DNA of 64,000 bases from NCBI RefSeq assembly GCF_024609265.1, contig NZ_JANHMP010000001.1, forward strand, positions 1,054,001 through 1,118,000, read 5' to 3'. The stretch is from Geothrix campi. GTDB lineage: Bacteria; Acidobacteriota; Holophagae; Holophagales; Holophagaceae. Numbering within the stretch: the first letter of the stretch is position 1; every line of letters starts with the position of its first letter. Under the pieces are notes generated by a model. It had not been told where the DNA came from, searched no databases, and saw only the letters and a program-made list of their open reading frames with translations. Positions 24,044-33,625 of the stretch are shown here, piece after piece. The position numbers and the translations under genes are program-made.

Positions 24044-25252
24044 GTGACCCCCTCGGAGCCCATGGAACCATTGGAATCCAGACCGCGAACCCTGCGCCTG
24101 GAGATTCCCACCTCGACCCTGCTCCGGCTGGTCCTCCTGGGCCTCTCGTTGTGGTTACTGATCCGGCTTTGGCCGGTCATTCTCGTGGTGGTCGTCGCCC
24201 TTCTCATCCTGGGGACCCTGAGCCCCGCCGTGCGGTGGCTGGAATCCCGAGGGGTCAGGCGCGGACTGGGGATCGCGACCGTCTTCACCGGCCTCTTCCT
24301 GGTGGCCGTCCTCGTGGTGACCCTGACGATCCCCTCGCTCCTCGCCCAGGCCGCGGCGCTTGTTGAGCGGGAACCCGTGTTCCGCGCGAACCTGGCCAAC
24401 CACCTCGCCCATTACCCCCTGAGCGCACCCTTTGCGAATTGGCTGAAGAATCTGGACTACAGCGCGCCCTTGAACCATTTCGGCGCCACTGCCCTTTCCT
24501 ACTCGCTGCGCATCTTCGAGATCGCAGCCTACGGCATGAGCGCCCTCTTCCTCGCGCTCTACATGATGATCGACCGGGATCGCCTGCGCGGCGGGCTGTT
24601 CGCGGTGGTGCCACGAACCCATCACATCCGGCTCTCCCGCGTCATGCTGAACCTGGAAACCATCGTCGGCGCCTACATCCGCGGGCAGTTGATCACCTGC
24701 CTGCTCATCGGCGCCTTCACCTTCGTCCTGCTCACCGCCTGTGGCGTGAAGAACGCGATGGCCCTGGCGGTATTCGCCGGGATCGCCGATGTCCTGCCCT
24801 ATGTCGGCGCCATCCTGTCCGTGGTTCCGGTCGTCCTCGCGGCGCTCGGCCACAGCCCGGCGGTTGCGGCCATCGTCCTGGTGATGATGCTCGCTTATGA
24901 GGAATTCGAGGGCCGTGTGCTCATTCCACGCATCTATGGCCAGGCGCTCCGTCTGCCCTCCTCGGTCGTGTTCTTCGCGCTCTTGGCCGGCGGAACACTG
25001 ATGGGGCTGCTTGGCGCCCTCCTCGCCCTGCCTGTGGCCGCGACGGTCATGATGCTGATCGAGGAGCTGCGCGTCGAATTGCCCGGGGAGCAGGAACAGG
25101 TCGCGGATACGGTGCTGCGCGCCCAGGATGACCTTGCCGAGGAAGAATACGAGCGCCGGACCGAAGGCGTGGCGGCCGAGCAGGCCGCAGCCATCGCTGT
25201 CGAGATCTCGGGTGACCGAAGGAGGGACGAGCACCTGACGCCTCCCCCTTGA
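24044..25252 (+). CDS. AI-2E family (PerM/YdiK-type) membrane transporter
   Basis: 402 residues with seven to eight predicted helices. Early helices are at about 25-75, a hydrophilic segment at 105-150, and later helices from 155 on, including YIRGQLITCLLIG and the family signature ADVLPYVGAILSVVPVVLAAL. GTLMGLLGALLALPVAA comes near the end. The C-terminal 60 residues are acidic and cytoplasmic. Members export small molecules or ions (AI-2, Na+/H+); the substrate here is unknown. The GTG at 24044 follows GGAAGTGA; an ATG at 24062 with GGAG is an alternative start. It stands alone with a gap of more than 200 bases before the ABC transporter. Confidence 0.88.
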   Translation: MTPSEPMEPLESRPRTLRLEIPTSTLLRLVLLGLSLWLLIRLWPVILVVVVALLILGTLSPAVRWLESRGVRRGLGIATVFTGLFLVAVLVVTLTIPSLLAQAAALVEREPVFRANLANHLAHYPLSAPFANWLKNLDYSAPLNHFGATALSYSLRIFEIAAYGMSALFLALYMMIDRDRLRGGLFAVVPRTHHIRLSRVMLNLETIVGAYIRGQLITCLLIGAFTFVLLTACGVKNAMALAVFAGIADVLPYVGAILSVVPVVLAALGHSPAVAAIVLVMMLAYEEFEGRVLIPRIYGQALRLPSSVVFFALLAGGTLMGLLGALLALPVAATVMMLIEELRVELPGEQEQVADTVLRAQDDLAEEEYERRTEGVAAEQAAAIAVEISGDRRRDEHLTPPP

Positions 25253-25483
25253 AACTTGGCCAGACGGTGGTGGTCAGAACCCCTGGGGACGAAGCCCCTG
25301 TTCCTGGGATCAAGGGCCGCCTGGACGCCTGGGGCAGCTTGGTGGCGACCCGCTGAAACAGCAGCGGCCTGTGCGGCATCCTTTACAGGACAGGCCTCGA
25401 TGAATCGGTAAAGCTGGACGCCTGGAAGTCCCTAGGTCCGGTACCCCGCACCCCTCGGACCGGACTTGAATGGTGGTGACCGC

Positions 25484-27307
25484 ATGACCGAACCCAAGAT
25501 GAAACCCAAGGTAGATACGGCCCGGGCCTGGCGGGAAGCTCGGGCTCTCCTGCGGCAGCATCGGGGCTCCCTGGCCCTCGGCCTGTTCCTCATGCTCATC
25601 AGCCGCCTGGCGGGGCTGGTGCTGCCTGCCAGCACGAAATACCTCATCGATGAGGTGCTCGGGAAGCACAACGGCCGCCTGTTGCTGCCCCTGGCGCTGG
25701 GCGCAGGCGCCGCCACCATCCTGCAGGCCATCACCAGCTACGCCAACTCCCAGGTGGTGAGCGTGGCGGCCCAGCGGGCCATCATGGCCATGCGCCAGCG
25801 GGTCCAGGATCACATCCTCCGCCTGCCGATCCGCTACTTCGACAGCACCAAGAGCGGTGTGGTGATCTCCCGCGTCATGAACGATGCCGAAGGCGTCCGC
25901 AATCTCGTGGGCACCGGCATCATTCAGCTGGTGGGCGGCGTCCTCACGGCCGTGATCTCCCTGGCCGTGCTGTTCTGGCTGAACTGGAAGCTCACCCTCG
26001 CCACGGTCATCTTCCTAGCCATCTTCGGCGGGGCCATGGCCCTGGCCTTCCGAAGGCTCCGCCCCCTCTTCCGGAAGCGCAGCGAGATCACGGCGGACAT
26101 CACTGGACGCCTGACAGAGTCCGTGGGGGGCATCCGGATCCTGAAGGTCTACGTGGCGGAGGACCGCGAACGCCGGATCTTCGCGGAAGGCACCGAACGG
26201 CTCTTCAAGAACATCGCCGGGACCCTCACGGGCACCAGCGCCATCACCGCCTTCGGCACCGCCATCGTCGGGGCCCTGGGCGTGCTGATCATGATCATCG
26301 GCGGTCGCGCGATCTTCGCGGGGGCCATGACCCTGGGCGACCTGATCATGTACACGTTCTTCGTGGGCATGATGGCGGCGCCCGTGGTCCAGATCGCCAA
26401 CATCGGAACGCAGGTGAGCGAGGCCTTCGCCGGCCTGGACCGGATCCGGGAGATCCTGGACATGCCCACCGAAGACCAGGAGGATGCCGGCCGGGAACCC
26501 CTGCCCACGGTGGCGGGCTCGGTGGCCTTCCAGGGAGTCAGCTTCGCATACGAGGAGGGCGCCCCGGTGCTGAAGGACATCTCCTTCGAGGTTCCGGCGG
26601 GCAGCACGGTGGCTCTGGTGGGGTCCAGCGGCTCGGGGAAGAGCACCATCATCTCCCTCGTCATGGCCTTCAACCATCCCCAGCAAGGGCGGGTGCTGGT
26701 AGACGGCAAGAACATCGAGACCCTGCGCCTGCGGGAATACCGGGCCAAGCTGGGGGTCGTCATGCAGGACAACTTCCTCTTCGACGGCACCGTAGCCGAC
26801 AACATCGGCTTCGCCAAGCCTGGCGCCACCCGGGAGGAAGTCGAGGCCGTGGGCCGCATCGCCCATGTGCATGAATTCGTGGACCGCTTCGACCAGGGCT
26901 ACGACACCGTGGTGGGTGAACGCGGCGTAAAGCTGTCCGGCGGCCAGCGCCAGCGCGTGGCCATCGCCCGCGCCATCCTGGCGGATCCCCGCATCCTTCT
27001 GCTGGATGAAGCCACCTCGAGCCTGGACAGCGAGAGCGAAGCCCTCATCCGGGACGGCCTGCGGCGGCTGCGGGCGGGCCGGACCACCTTCGTCATCGCC
27101 CACCGCCTGAGCACGATCGAAAGTGCCGACCAGATTCTCGTGATCGAGCACGGCGAGATCGTGGAGCGGGGTACCCACTCGGAGCTGCTAAGGCTGAACG
27201 GCCGCTACAAACAGCTACATGACCGGCAGCACGGCGTGGAGATGGACCAGTTCATCAATCCCGGTGAGGATTTCACAGCCCTGGATGGGCCAGGGGAGCG
27301 CCTCTAG
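25484..27307 (+). CDS. MsbA/LmrA-type ABC exporter (fused membrane and ATPase domains)
   Basis: 607 residues. Six transmembrane helices (about 35-320) precede the ATPase domain (about 350-590). Motifs: Walker A GSSGSGKS, Q loop VVMQDNFLFDGTV, signature LSGGQRQRVAIARA, Walker B ILLLDEATSSLDS and H loop IAHRLST. Half-transporters like this form homodimers and export lipids, lipid A-linked glycans or drugs. No lipid A genes are adjacent, so the substrate is open. The ATG at 25484 is preferred to a TTG at 25466 because of GGTGGTGA upstream. The 3' end overlaps the convergent TauE/SafE gene by 4 nt. Confidence 0.9.
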   Translation: MTEPKMKPKVDTARAWREARALLRQHRGSLALGLFLMLISRLAGLVLPASTKYLIDEVLGKHNGRLLLPLALGAGAATILQAITSYANSQVVSVAAQRAIMAMRQRVQDHILRLPIRYFDSTKSGVVISRVMNDAEGVRNLVGTGIIQLVGGVLTAVISLAVLFWLNWKLTLATVIFLAIFGGAMALAFRRLRPLFRKRSEITADITGRLTESVGGIRILKVYVAEDRERRIFAEGTERLFKNIAGTLTGTSAITAFGTAIVGALGVLIMIIGGRAIFAGAMTLGDLIMYTFFVGMMAAPVVQIANIGTQVSEAFAGLDRIREILDMPTEDQEDAGREPLPTVAGSVAFQGVSFAYEEGAPVLKDISFEVPAGSTVALVGSSGSGKSTIISLVMAFNHPQQGRVLVDGKNIETLRLREYRAKLGVVMQDNFLFDGTVADNIGFAKPGATREEVEAVGRIAHVHEFVDRFDQGYDTVVGERGVKLSGGQRQRVAIARAILADPRILLLDEATSSLDSESEALIRDGLRRLRAGRTTFVIAHRLSTIESADQILVIEHGEIVERGTHSELLRLNGRYKQLHDRQHGVEMDQFINPGEDFTALDGPGERL

Positions 27308-28092
27308 ACCCCGTAGTGCTTGTAGAAGTACCAGGCCGACAGGATGAAGCCGATGGTGACAACGCCGACCCGCACGGTCTTCCGTCCCACGCGATGTGCC
27401 ATGTGGGAACCGAAGAGCCCTCCCAGGCCCGCCGCGATGGCCATGATGATCATGAATTTCCACTGCACATTGCCGGGATGCCGCAGGAACTCCATGCCCA
27501 GGAAGGCGAAGATGGCAATGCCGTTGATGCACAGCGCCAGCAGGTTCTTCAGGCCATTCATCTGATGGATGTCCGTGAGGCCCAGCAGGCTCAGGGCCGC
27601 GAGCATCAGGATGCCGATGCCGGCGCCGAAGTAGCCGCCGTAGATGCCCACGATGAACTGGAAGACCATGGCGCCGATCCACCACCCCGGCGTCCGGTCG
27701 TGGCTGCCCATCTTCTTCAGCAGCTTGTTGACAGGATCATTGGCCGCCAGCAGCACCGTTGCCGCCAGGATCAGCCAGGGCACCAGCTGGTCGAACACCT
27801 TCTGGGGCGTGACGAGCATGAGCCAGGCGCCCAGGGCGCCGCCGAGCAGCGAGGGCGGCATCAAGCGCAGGGCGAATTCCCGGATGCCAGCGAGATCCTC
27901 GCGATGCCCCCAGAACCCTCCAATGGACCCTGGCCAGAGGGCGATGGTGCTCGTGACGTTGGCCTGCTGGCCTGTGAGGCCGATGCCGAGCAATGCGGGG
28001 AACGACACGAGCGTGCCGCCCCCCGCGATGGAATTGATGGCACCAGCGATGAAGGCCGCTGCCATGACCGTGAGTGCGTGTCCGATGTGCAT
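27304..28092 (-). CDS. TauE/SafE-family anion permease
   Basis: 262 residues, eight predicted helices in two homologous halves. The N-terminal AAFIAGAINSIAGGGTLVSFPALL is the typical TauE/SafE start, echoed in the second half by VGIYGGYFGAGIGILML. The family moves sulfite, sulfoacetate or other organic anions across the inner membrane. The ATG at 28092 (MHIGHALTV) is chosen; a TTG at 28122 would add ten residues without homology-like features. It lies 41 bases after the binding-protein gene in the same direction, so the two could be cotranscribed. Confidence 0.88.
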   Translation of the reverse strand: MHIGHALTVMAAAFIAGAINSIAGGGTLVSFPALLGIGLTGQQANVTSTIALWPGSIGGFWGHREDLAGIREFALRLMPPSLLGGALGAWLMLVTPQKVFDQLVPWLILAATVLLAANDPVNKLLKKMGSHDRTPGWWIGAMVFQFIVGIYGGYFGAGIGILMLAALSLLGLTDIHQMNGLKNLLALCINGIAIFAFLGMEFLRHPGNVQWKFMIIMAIAAGLGGLFGSHMAHRVGRKTVRVGVVTIGFILSAWYFYKHYGV

Positions 28093-28133
28093 GCCATCCA
28101 AGATGACAGGCCTGCGGACCAATCAGAAGTCGG

Positions 28134-29282
28134 CTACTTCCACTTGAACGGGAACACCGGTTTCTTCGAACCATACTCAGGCGGCCACACGGTTTCATGC
28201 TTGCCGTTCTGGATCTGCTCCACCAGCATCTGGTGCTTGTTCTGGTTTGTGTAGCCGCTGTAGTCGATGAACCGAACCTCGCCCATGATGCCGTTCCAGT
28301 GGCCGCCGCGCAGCTCCGCGCGGAGCTTCTCGCGATCACCGCCCACCTTGGCCGCGGCTTCGGCCATGACCATCATTGAGGCGTAGGCATTGGCGGCGTG
28401 GTAGGGGACCTCGGCCTTGCCGAACTTGGCCTTGTATCGGGCCCCGAAGTCCTTGGCGCCGGGCCAGTTCACATCGGTGGTCCACTGGGTGCTGGAGAAC
28501 ACGTTGTTGGAGATGGCCTGCTCCCGGGCGAATTCAGAGGAGGCGAAGCCCGCGCCCGCGCCCAGGAAAGCCTGGGGCTGGAGGCCCACTTCGCGCGCCT
28601 GGCGCATGAGCAGGATGCCGTCGGCCACGTAGGACACCATGAAGACGAGGTCGGGCTTGGCGGCCTTGACCTTGGCCAGGGTGGACCGGTAGTCCGGAGA
28701 GCCGGCCGCGTAGGCTTCCTCCATCACCACCTGGATGCCCACCTGGGCCGCATAGGCCTTGGCCGACTTGGCGCCGGAGGTGCCGAAATCCGTGTTCTCG
28801 TTCAGGATCGCCATGGTCTTGGGCTTGCCCAGCTTCTGGGCCATGGAGATGAGGATGGAGGCGTAGTCCTCGGTGGTGGCGCTGAGGCGGAAGACGTACT
28901 TCTGGTTCTGGCGGGTGATGTCCTCCTTGGAGGCCACGGGGACCAGCAGAGGCACCTTGTACTTTTCGGCCAGCTTGGACACGGCGTTGGCACAGGCGGA
29001 GCTGTAGGGGCCGACGACGGCGGCCACGCGATCGCGGGTCACCAGCTTCTCCATGGCCGACATGGAAACCTGGGGCTTGCCCGTGTCGTCCTCGGTGACC
29101 AGTTCGACCTTGATGCCCTTTTTCTGGAGATCCTCCAGGGCCAGCTTGTAGCCGTTGCTCATGTACTCGCCGATGGGCGCCTGGGTGCCCGTCGCGCAGT
29201 TGATGACGCCGAGCTTCACCGGCGTCTGCGCCTGCAGGGCGAGTCCGAAGGCCATCAGGGGTGCGAGGATTCTCAGCATCAT
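28134..29282 (-). CDS. Periplasmic branched-chain amino acid-type binding protein (LivJ/LivK-like)
   Basis: 382 residues with a signal peptide (MMLRILAPLMAFGLALQAQ). The type I periplasmic-binding fold shows VKLGVINCATGTQAPIGEYMSNGYKLALED at the start, VVGPYSSACANAVSKLAEKYKVP in lobe 1, TMAILNENTDFGTSGA at the hinge, and YHAANAYASMMVMAEA near the end. AGGAGG precedes two tandem ATGs (29282, 29279). No livHMGF permease or ATPase genes are close by, so it may serve a distant transporter or act as a sensor. Ligand unknown: amino acid, amide or aromatic acid are all possible in this family. Confidence 0.87.
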   Translation of the reverse strand: MMLRILAPLMAFGLALQAQTPVKLGVINCATGTQAPIGEYMSNGYKLALEDLQKKGIKVELVTEDDTGKPQVSMSAMEKLVTRDRVAAVVGPYSSACANAVSKLAEKYKVPLLVPVASKEDITRQNQKYVFRLSATTEDYASILISMAQKLGKPKTMAILNENTDFGTSGAKSAKAYAAQVGIQVVMEEAYAAGSPDYRSTLAKVKAAKPDLVFMVSYVADGILLMRQAREVGLQPQAFLGAGAGFASSEFAREQAISNNVFSSTQWTTDVNWPGAKDFGARYKAKFGKAEVPYHAANAYASMMVMAEAAAKVGGDREKLRAELRGGHWNGIMGEVRFIDYSGYTNQNKHQMLVEQIQNGKHETVWPPEYGSKKPVFPFKWK

Positions 29283-29388
29283 GCTGCCTCCTTGGATATG
29301 GGATTGGGGTTGGATGTTGGACGGGAGCGTAGCATGACGGGGTCTCGTCACGCGTGGTAGGCTCGCGATCTTCCCATTGAGGTCTGAC

Positions 29389-30399
29389 ATGCGGGCTCTC
29401 CTGGCATCGATTCTTTCCCTCAGCCTCGTGGCCGCACCTTCCCAGGCCGATCTTCGTGTCATGAAGATCCTCCCCATCGGGGAATCCGGAGGGTGGGATT
29501 ACGTGACCCTTGATAGCTCGGCCCGGCGCCTCTACGTCCCCCGGTCCGATCGGGTGCAGGTCCTGGACTTGGAGGGCAAATTCATCGGGATGATCAAAGG
29601 CACCGATGGCGTCCACGGTGTGGCCTTGGCCCCGGGTCTCGACCGCGGCTTCACGAGCAACGGCCGGAGCAGCACCATCACCATCTTCCGGTTGTCGACT
29701 CTGGAGGTTCTCGACCAGATCAAGGCCACCGGCGAAGGCCCCGACGCCATCCTCTTCGATTCCTCCACCAACCGGGTATTCAGCTTCAACGGACGCGGGA
29801 AGAACGCCACGGTCCTCGACGCCGCCACGGGGAATGTCGTGGGGACCATCCCGTTCGGCCACAAACCGGAATTTGCCGCCACGGACGGCAAGGGGCATGT
29901 GTTCGTGAACCTGGAAGATTCGGCTGAAGTGGCCGTGATCGATGCGAAAAAGCTCGCCGTGGAACAGCGCTGGCCCCTGGCACCTATCCAGGATCCCACC
30001 GGCATGGCCATCGATGTGAAGCACCACCGGCTCTTCATCGTCGGCGGCAACAAGCTGATGGCGGTGCTGGACGCGACCACCGGCAAGATGCTAGCCACCC
30101 TCGCCATCGGGACCGGCGCCGACGGAGCCGCCTATGACCCCGGGCTGGGCTTGGCCTTCAGCTCGAACGGAGAGGGCACCCTCACCATCATTCGCCAGGA
30201 GAGCCCGGACCGGTACAGCGTCCTGGAACAGGTCCCCACCAGGCGTGGGGCGCGCACCATGGCCCTGGACGAGAAGACCCACAGGATCTACCTCCCCACC
30301 GCCGAGTTCGCTCCCACCCCTGCCCCGACGGCGGAAACCCCCAGGCCCCGACCGACCATGACGCCCGGCAGCTTCCAGATCCTGGTGGTGGGGCGCTAG
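29389..30399 (+). CDS. Exported YncE-like beta-propeller protein
   Basis: 336 residues. A signal peptide (MRALLASILSLSLVAAPSQA) is followed by about seven repeats of the YVTN/YncE type, for example RRLYVPRSDRVQVLDLEG, RVFSFNGRGKNATVLDAATG and HRLFIVGGNKLMAVLDATTGK. Such propellers act in the periplasm as binding or scaffolding proteins; YncE of E. coli binds DNA, others are metal- or cytochrome-associated. A Pro-rich loop (APTPAPTAETPRPRP) lies before the last strand. It is divergent from the binding-protein gene, and its end overlaps the convergent hutD gene by 4 nt. Confidence 0.87.
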   Translation: MRALLASILSLSLVAAPSQADLRVMKILPIGESGGWDYVTLDSSARRLYVPRSDRVQVLDLEGKFIGMIKGTDGVHGVALAPGLDRGFTSNGRSSTITIFRLSTLEVLDQIKATGEGPDAILFDSSTNRVFSFNGRGKNATVLDAATGNVVGTIPFGHKPEFAATDGKGHVFVNLEDSAEVAVIDAKKLAVEQRWPLAPIQDPTGMAIDVKHHRLFIVGGNKLMAVLDATTGKMLATLAIGTGADGAAYDPGLGLAFSSNGEGTLTIIRQESPDRYSVLEQVPTRRGARTMALDEKTHRIYLPTAEFAPTPAPTAETPRPRPTMTPGSFQILVVGR

Positions 30400-30983
30400 A
30401 CGACTCTGAGCTCGACGACCACCAGCGTCGCGCCGCCGTACCCTGGAATCAGCTGAAGGACGTCAGGGGCATCGTCCATCCGCAGCAGATGGCGCCGGCC
30501 CAGGTGCAGCTCCACTTCCGGGACATAGACGGTCCCCCCGGCCACGAAGACGATCAGGGTGGAGCCCGCCGGCTGAGCCAGGGCGCGGGGGGAGGCCAGA
30601 TGGAAGGACTCCACCCGCGCTTGGCAGCACCGTGGATCCACCATCAGGTTGAAGTCAGTGCTCGGTCCGTCCACCAGGGTGGCCGTGGCGGGCCAGTCCC
30701 CGGAGAACCGGATGGGCACGAGCGGTTCCGTGAGTGCCACGCGGCCGCGGGGACCGAAGTCGAGGTCGAACCCCGCGCCTTCCAGCAGAAGCAGCCAGCG
30801 CTCCAGCCCCGGAAAGGCCGAAAAGGGCCCAGACGCGGCCACCTCGGCCGAGCTGAGGCGCCACCGGAAGCCCGTCTCCACGGTCGCCCCCGGAGGGTCC
30901 ACGGCCAACTCCAGCGTCGTGCCCCCGCCGTTCTTCCAGGGCATGAGGCGGCCATCTGAAGGTTTGATCTGCTGCCACTTCAT
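30396..30983 (-). CDS. HutD/Ves family cupin
   Basis: 195 residues. The N-terminal PWKNGGGTTLEL motif and FRWRLSSAEVAASGPFSAFPGLERWLLLLEG segment are characteristic of HutD (Ves), a bicupin linked to histidine degradation in other bacteria, with no proven enzyme activity. No hut genes are in the window. GGAGGG stands 7 bases before the ATG at 30983, which overlaps the stop of the methyltransferase gene (ATGA). The two are therefore one transcription unit. The link to histidine metabolism is family knowledge, not shown here. Confidence 0.88.
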   Translation of the reverse strand: MKWQQIKPSDGRLMPWKNGGGTTLELAVDPPGATVETGFRWRLSSAEVAASGPFSAFPGLERWLLLLEGAGFDLDFGPRGRVALTEPLVPIRFSGDWPATATLVDGPSTDFNLMVDPRCCQARVESFHLASPRALAQPAGSTLIVFVAGGTVYVPEVELHLGRRHLLRMDDAPDVLQLIPGYGGATLVVVELRVV

Positions 30984-31627
30984 TTCTTTCCCTCCAGCCT
31001 CCGGGCCTCCTCCTGGCTCAGGATCCTCCATGGCAGCGGCAGCAATCCGGGAACCCGGGCCATGTACTCCCGGTAGGCCGCGCCGAACCGGGCCCGCAGC
31101 TTCCGCTCTTCCAGCCGCGACCCGAGGATGAAATAGAGGGTGATCCACCAGGCCGACACGAGACGCGCCTGGTTCATGTCGCGGGTCCAGAGGATCACCA
31201 GGGAAAGGCTGTACCAGGGATGCCGCACGAATCGGTGCAGGGGCGAGATCCGGAACGGCTCCAGGTCCTCGGCCATCGTGCGGAGGGACCGGAGTTGCCG
31301 CCAGCCCAGGAATTCCTTCAGGTCGTAGCCGGCCGGCCCGAACACCAGGACCGCTGCCGCGAGGAGGGCCAGCCCGTTCATCGTCCACCCCGCCGGACCG
31401 GTCCAACGCCAGAGCCAGGGCCCTGGATGGCGCCACATCCACCCGAGGATCGGCAGGAGCGCCAGCACGGCGATCAGGTTATAGAGCAACCGATAGGCCG
31501 GCACCAGAGGCCGGGCATGAGCCACCACGGCCCGCTTTAATCCCAGAGAGGCCAGCAGGGAGTGCAGCGCCGCATAGGCGATCCAGGCGCAGGACAGCAG
31601 GAGCAGGTTGGCGGTGTCGGAACCCAT
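30980..31627 (-). CDS. Isoprenylcysteine methyltransferase/NnrU-like membrane protein
   Basis: 215 residues with five to six membrane helices. The C-terminal part has the ICMT/PEMT-like signature: FVRHPWYSLSLVILWT, then LGSRLEERKLRARFGAAYREYMARVPGLLP. This is where S-adenosylmethionine-dependent membrane methyltransferases bind cofactor. In bacteria these proteins rarely have a known substrate. The ATG at 31627 begins a hydrophobic helix; the frame upstream is not used. It overlaps hutD by 4 nt and is divergent from psd. Confidence 0.82.
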   Translation of the reverse strand: MGSDTANLLLLSCAWIAYAALHSLLASLGLKRAVVAHARPLVPAYRLLYNLIAVLALLPILGWMWRHPGPWLWRWTGPAGWTMNGLALLAAAVLVFGPAGYDLKEFLGWRQLRSLRTMAEDLEPFRISPLHRFVRHPWYSLSLVILWTRDMNQARLVSAWWITLYFILGSRLEERKLRARFGAAYREYMARVPGLLPLPWRILSQEEARRLEGKK

Positions 31628-31696
31628 GGAAGGATTGTGGACGCCCCGGTCCTCCGGGGCCACCAGCAGAACCAGCGGGCGGGTTATCCTGTCGGG

Positions 31697-32629
31697 ATGC
31701 AACTGACTTGGCCCCAGCCGGCGCGCTTCGCGCTTGTCCTCGCCCTGCTCTGGGTGGTCTATGTCCTGCTCTGGACGCCGGGCCCCCTCGCCCTGAGGAT
31801 GCTCGGGCTCTACCCGAAGAAACTGGGCTCGCGCGTGGTGGGCTGGGCCGCGGCCTGCCCCCTGCCCCAGGCCTGGCGCGGACCCCTGCTGGGCCGGTTC
31901 GCGGGGCACTACGGCATCGACATGGCGGAAGCGGAGTTCTCCCTGGAGGACTACCCCAGCCTCCAATCCCTGTTCACGCGGCGCCTCAAGGCGGGCCTCC
32001 GTCCCCAGGACACCCCCACGCCCGGCGGCCTGAACAGCCCTGTGGATGCCCGCATCATCGCCAGCGGCCGCATCAAGGCAGACACGGCCATCCAGGCCAA
32101 GGGCCTCCCCTACCGCATTTCGGAACTGTTGAAGCATGAGCGGGGCGCAGAGCGCTTCGAGGGCGGCCACTACCTCACGTTGTACCTCTCGCCCAAGGAC
32201 TATCACCGCATCCATGTGCCCCTGGAAGGCAAGGTCACCGCGGTCAGCCGCGTGGAGGGCGAGCTCTGGCCCGTGAACGATGCCAGTACCGGCAGCGTCC
32301 CGCGCCTCTACGAGCGCAACCGCCGCGCCGCCTGGACCGCCCTGGGCACTGGTTCCGCTGAGGGCCTGGAGGTGGCCGCCGTCCTGGTGGGCGCCACGCA
32401 CGTGGGTGGCGTCGTGATCGATCGGCGCTGGCTCGCCGGACGGGACCTGCCCAAGAATGGCGGCTTCACGGTGGACCTGCTTCCCTGCACGCCCGGCGAG
32501 GACCTCGGCACCTTCGAGTTCGGCTCCACCGTGGTTCTGCTGATCGGCGGTCCCAGAGCCGGAGACTGGGTTCCGCTCCGAACCGAGGGCAGCGTGAAGG
32601 TGGGACAACGGCTGGGGGCGTACCGGTGA
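31697..32629 (+). CDS. psd: Phosphatidylserine decarboxylase
   Basis: 310 residues. The enzyme makes phosphatidylethanolamine at the inner membrane. Seen: an N-terminal hydrophobic segment (FALVLALLWVVYVLLW), NSPVDARI with the conserved Asp, YLSPKDYHRIHVPLEG with the catalytic His residues, and EFGSTVVLL. In the last, the GST motif is the self-cleavage site that creates the pyruvoyl group on Ser; the usual Leu before it is Phe. The length fits the proteobacterial-type single-chain proenzyme. Its 3' end overlaps scpB (GTGA). No pssA is present. Confidence 0.92.
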   Translation: MQLTWPQPARFALVLALLWVVYVLLWTPGPLALRMLGLYPKKLGSRVVGWAAACPLPQAWRGPLLGRFAGHYGIDMAEAEFSLEDYPSLQSLFTRRLKAGLRPQDTPTPGGLNSPVDARIIASGRIKADTAIQAKGLPYRISELLKHERGAERFEGGHYLTLYLSPKDYHRIHVPLEGKVTAVSRVEGELWPVNDASTGSVPRLYERNRRAAWTALGTGSAEGLEVAAVLVGATHVGGVVIDRRWLAGRDLPKNGGFTVDLLPCTPGEDLGTFEFGSTVVLLIGGPRAGDWVPLRTEGSVKVGQRLGAYR

Positions 32630-33300
32630 GCGAAACCGAGATCTTCAACCAGGATCCTCTCTGGGACGAGGGCGGCGACCTGCCGGGCGCCCTGGAGGCC
32701 CTGTTCACCGCGGCCGGGGAGGTGCTGGACCTGGCCCGCCTGAGGGAACTTACCGGCCTGGGTGACGGCGCCCTCCAGCAGGGCATCGAGAAGCTGCAGG
32801 AGCGCCTGACCGGGCCCAGCGGCCTGCGTCTCCTCGAGGTAGGCGGGGGGTGGCGCATGGCCACCAGCCCGCTCTACAAGGAGATGGTCGCCCGGCTGGT
32901 GACCACCACGCGCAGCGGCAGGCTCACCCCGGCGCAGATCGAAGCGCTGGCCATCATCGCCTACCGCCAGCCCGTCACCATCACGGAACTGAACGCCATC
33001 CGCGGCGTCACCAGCAGCGCCAACCAGGTGAAGAGCCTCATGGAGCGCCAGCTCATCACCCCCGCCGGCCGCAAGCCCGTGGTGGGCCGGCCCATGACCT
33101 ACGCCACCACCCAGGCCTTCCTGCTGCATTTCGGCTTGAAGAACCTCCACGACCTGCCCCGGCTGGAGGATTTCGGCGAAGGCCGCCTGGAGGCCGAAGC
33201 CCTGGCCGGCCTCGAACCGCCCCTGCCCGAGGACGGGCTCTTCGGCGAAGGGGCGATGGAGATGATCGAAGAACTGCCGGACGAAGGGGCCGAATCATGA
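32626..33300 (+). CDS. scpB: Segregation and condensation protein B
   Basis: 224 residues. ScpB joins ScpA and SMC in the bacterial condensin that compacts and segregates the chromosome. Two winged-helix domains are visible: ALEALFTAAGEVLDLARLRELTG (about 20-45) and the signature LTPAQIEALAIIAYRQPVTITELNAIRGV (about 100-130), with GRPMTYATTQAFLLHFGLKNLHDLP at the end. An acidic tail follows. The GTG start overlaps the end of psd. scpA, its usual partner, is not upstream, which is unusual; it must be elsewhere. Confidence 0.94.
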   Translation: MSETEIFNQDPLWDEGGDLPGALEALFTAAGEVLDLARLRELTGLGDGALQQGIEKLQERLTGPSGLRLLEVGGGWRMATSPLYKEMVARLVTTTRSGRLTPAQIEALAIIAYRQPVTITELNAIRGVTSSANQVKSLMERQLITPAGRKPVVGRPMTYATTQAFLLHFGLKNLHDLPRLEDFGEGRLEAEALAGLEPPLPEDGLFGEGAMEMIEELPDEGAES

Positions 33301-33548
33301 GCCAGCCCACGACCCTCAGCCTCCAGGAGCACCCGGAGAAACCGAAGGCCGAGAGCCCCACGGGCTTCGTCCTCCAGTCCTGGCAGAAGGGCTGCCTGCT
33401 GATCGTGCTCCTCGGCGTCCTCTACCTGCGGATCTGGCGTCGCAAGCGCGCCCACATCCTCGTGTGCAGCCACTGCGGGAAGAAGAATCCCCCGCACCAG
33501 AGCAACTGCCAGAAGTGCGCCGCACCCCTGATGCGGATTCATGAATAG
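33297..33548 (+). CDS. Small membrane protein with zinc ribbon
   Basis: 83 residues. One membrane helix (GCLLIVLLGVLYLRIW) is followed by a basic turn RRKRAH and a zinc ribbon CSHCGKKNPPHQSNCQKC (two CxxC pairs). The ATG overlaps the scpB stop (ATGA), so it is translated with scpB. Such proteins may tether a partner at the membrane; the function is not known. Confidence 0.82.
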   Translation: MSQPTTLSLQEHPEKPKAESPTGFVLQSWQKGCLLIVLLGVLYLRIWRRKRAHILVCSHCGKKNPPHQSNCQKCAAPLMRIHE

Positions 33549-33625
33549 CGGGCTGGCGTAACCTCCTCGCCGGGTCCCGGCTGCGCGGAGCACATCAAGC
33601 CTCCGCTTCGCCGCCCGGCGGTCGG

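Noticed and set aside
30396-30983. HutD as part of a histidine-utilisation operon
   Set aside because: No hutH, hutU, hutI or hutG is near; the gene is coupled to a membrane methyltransferase.
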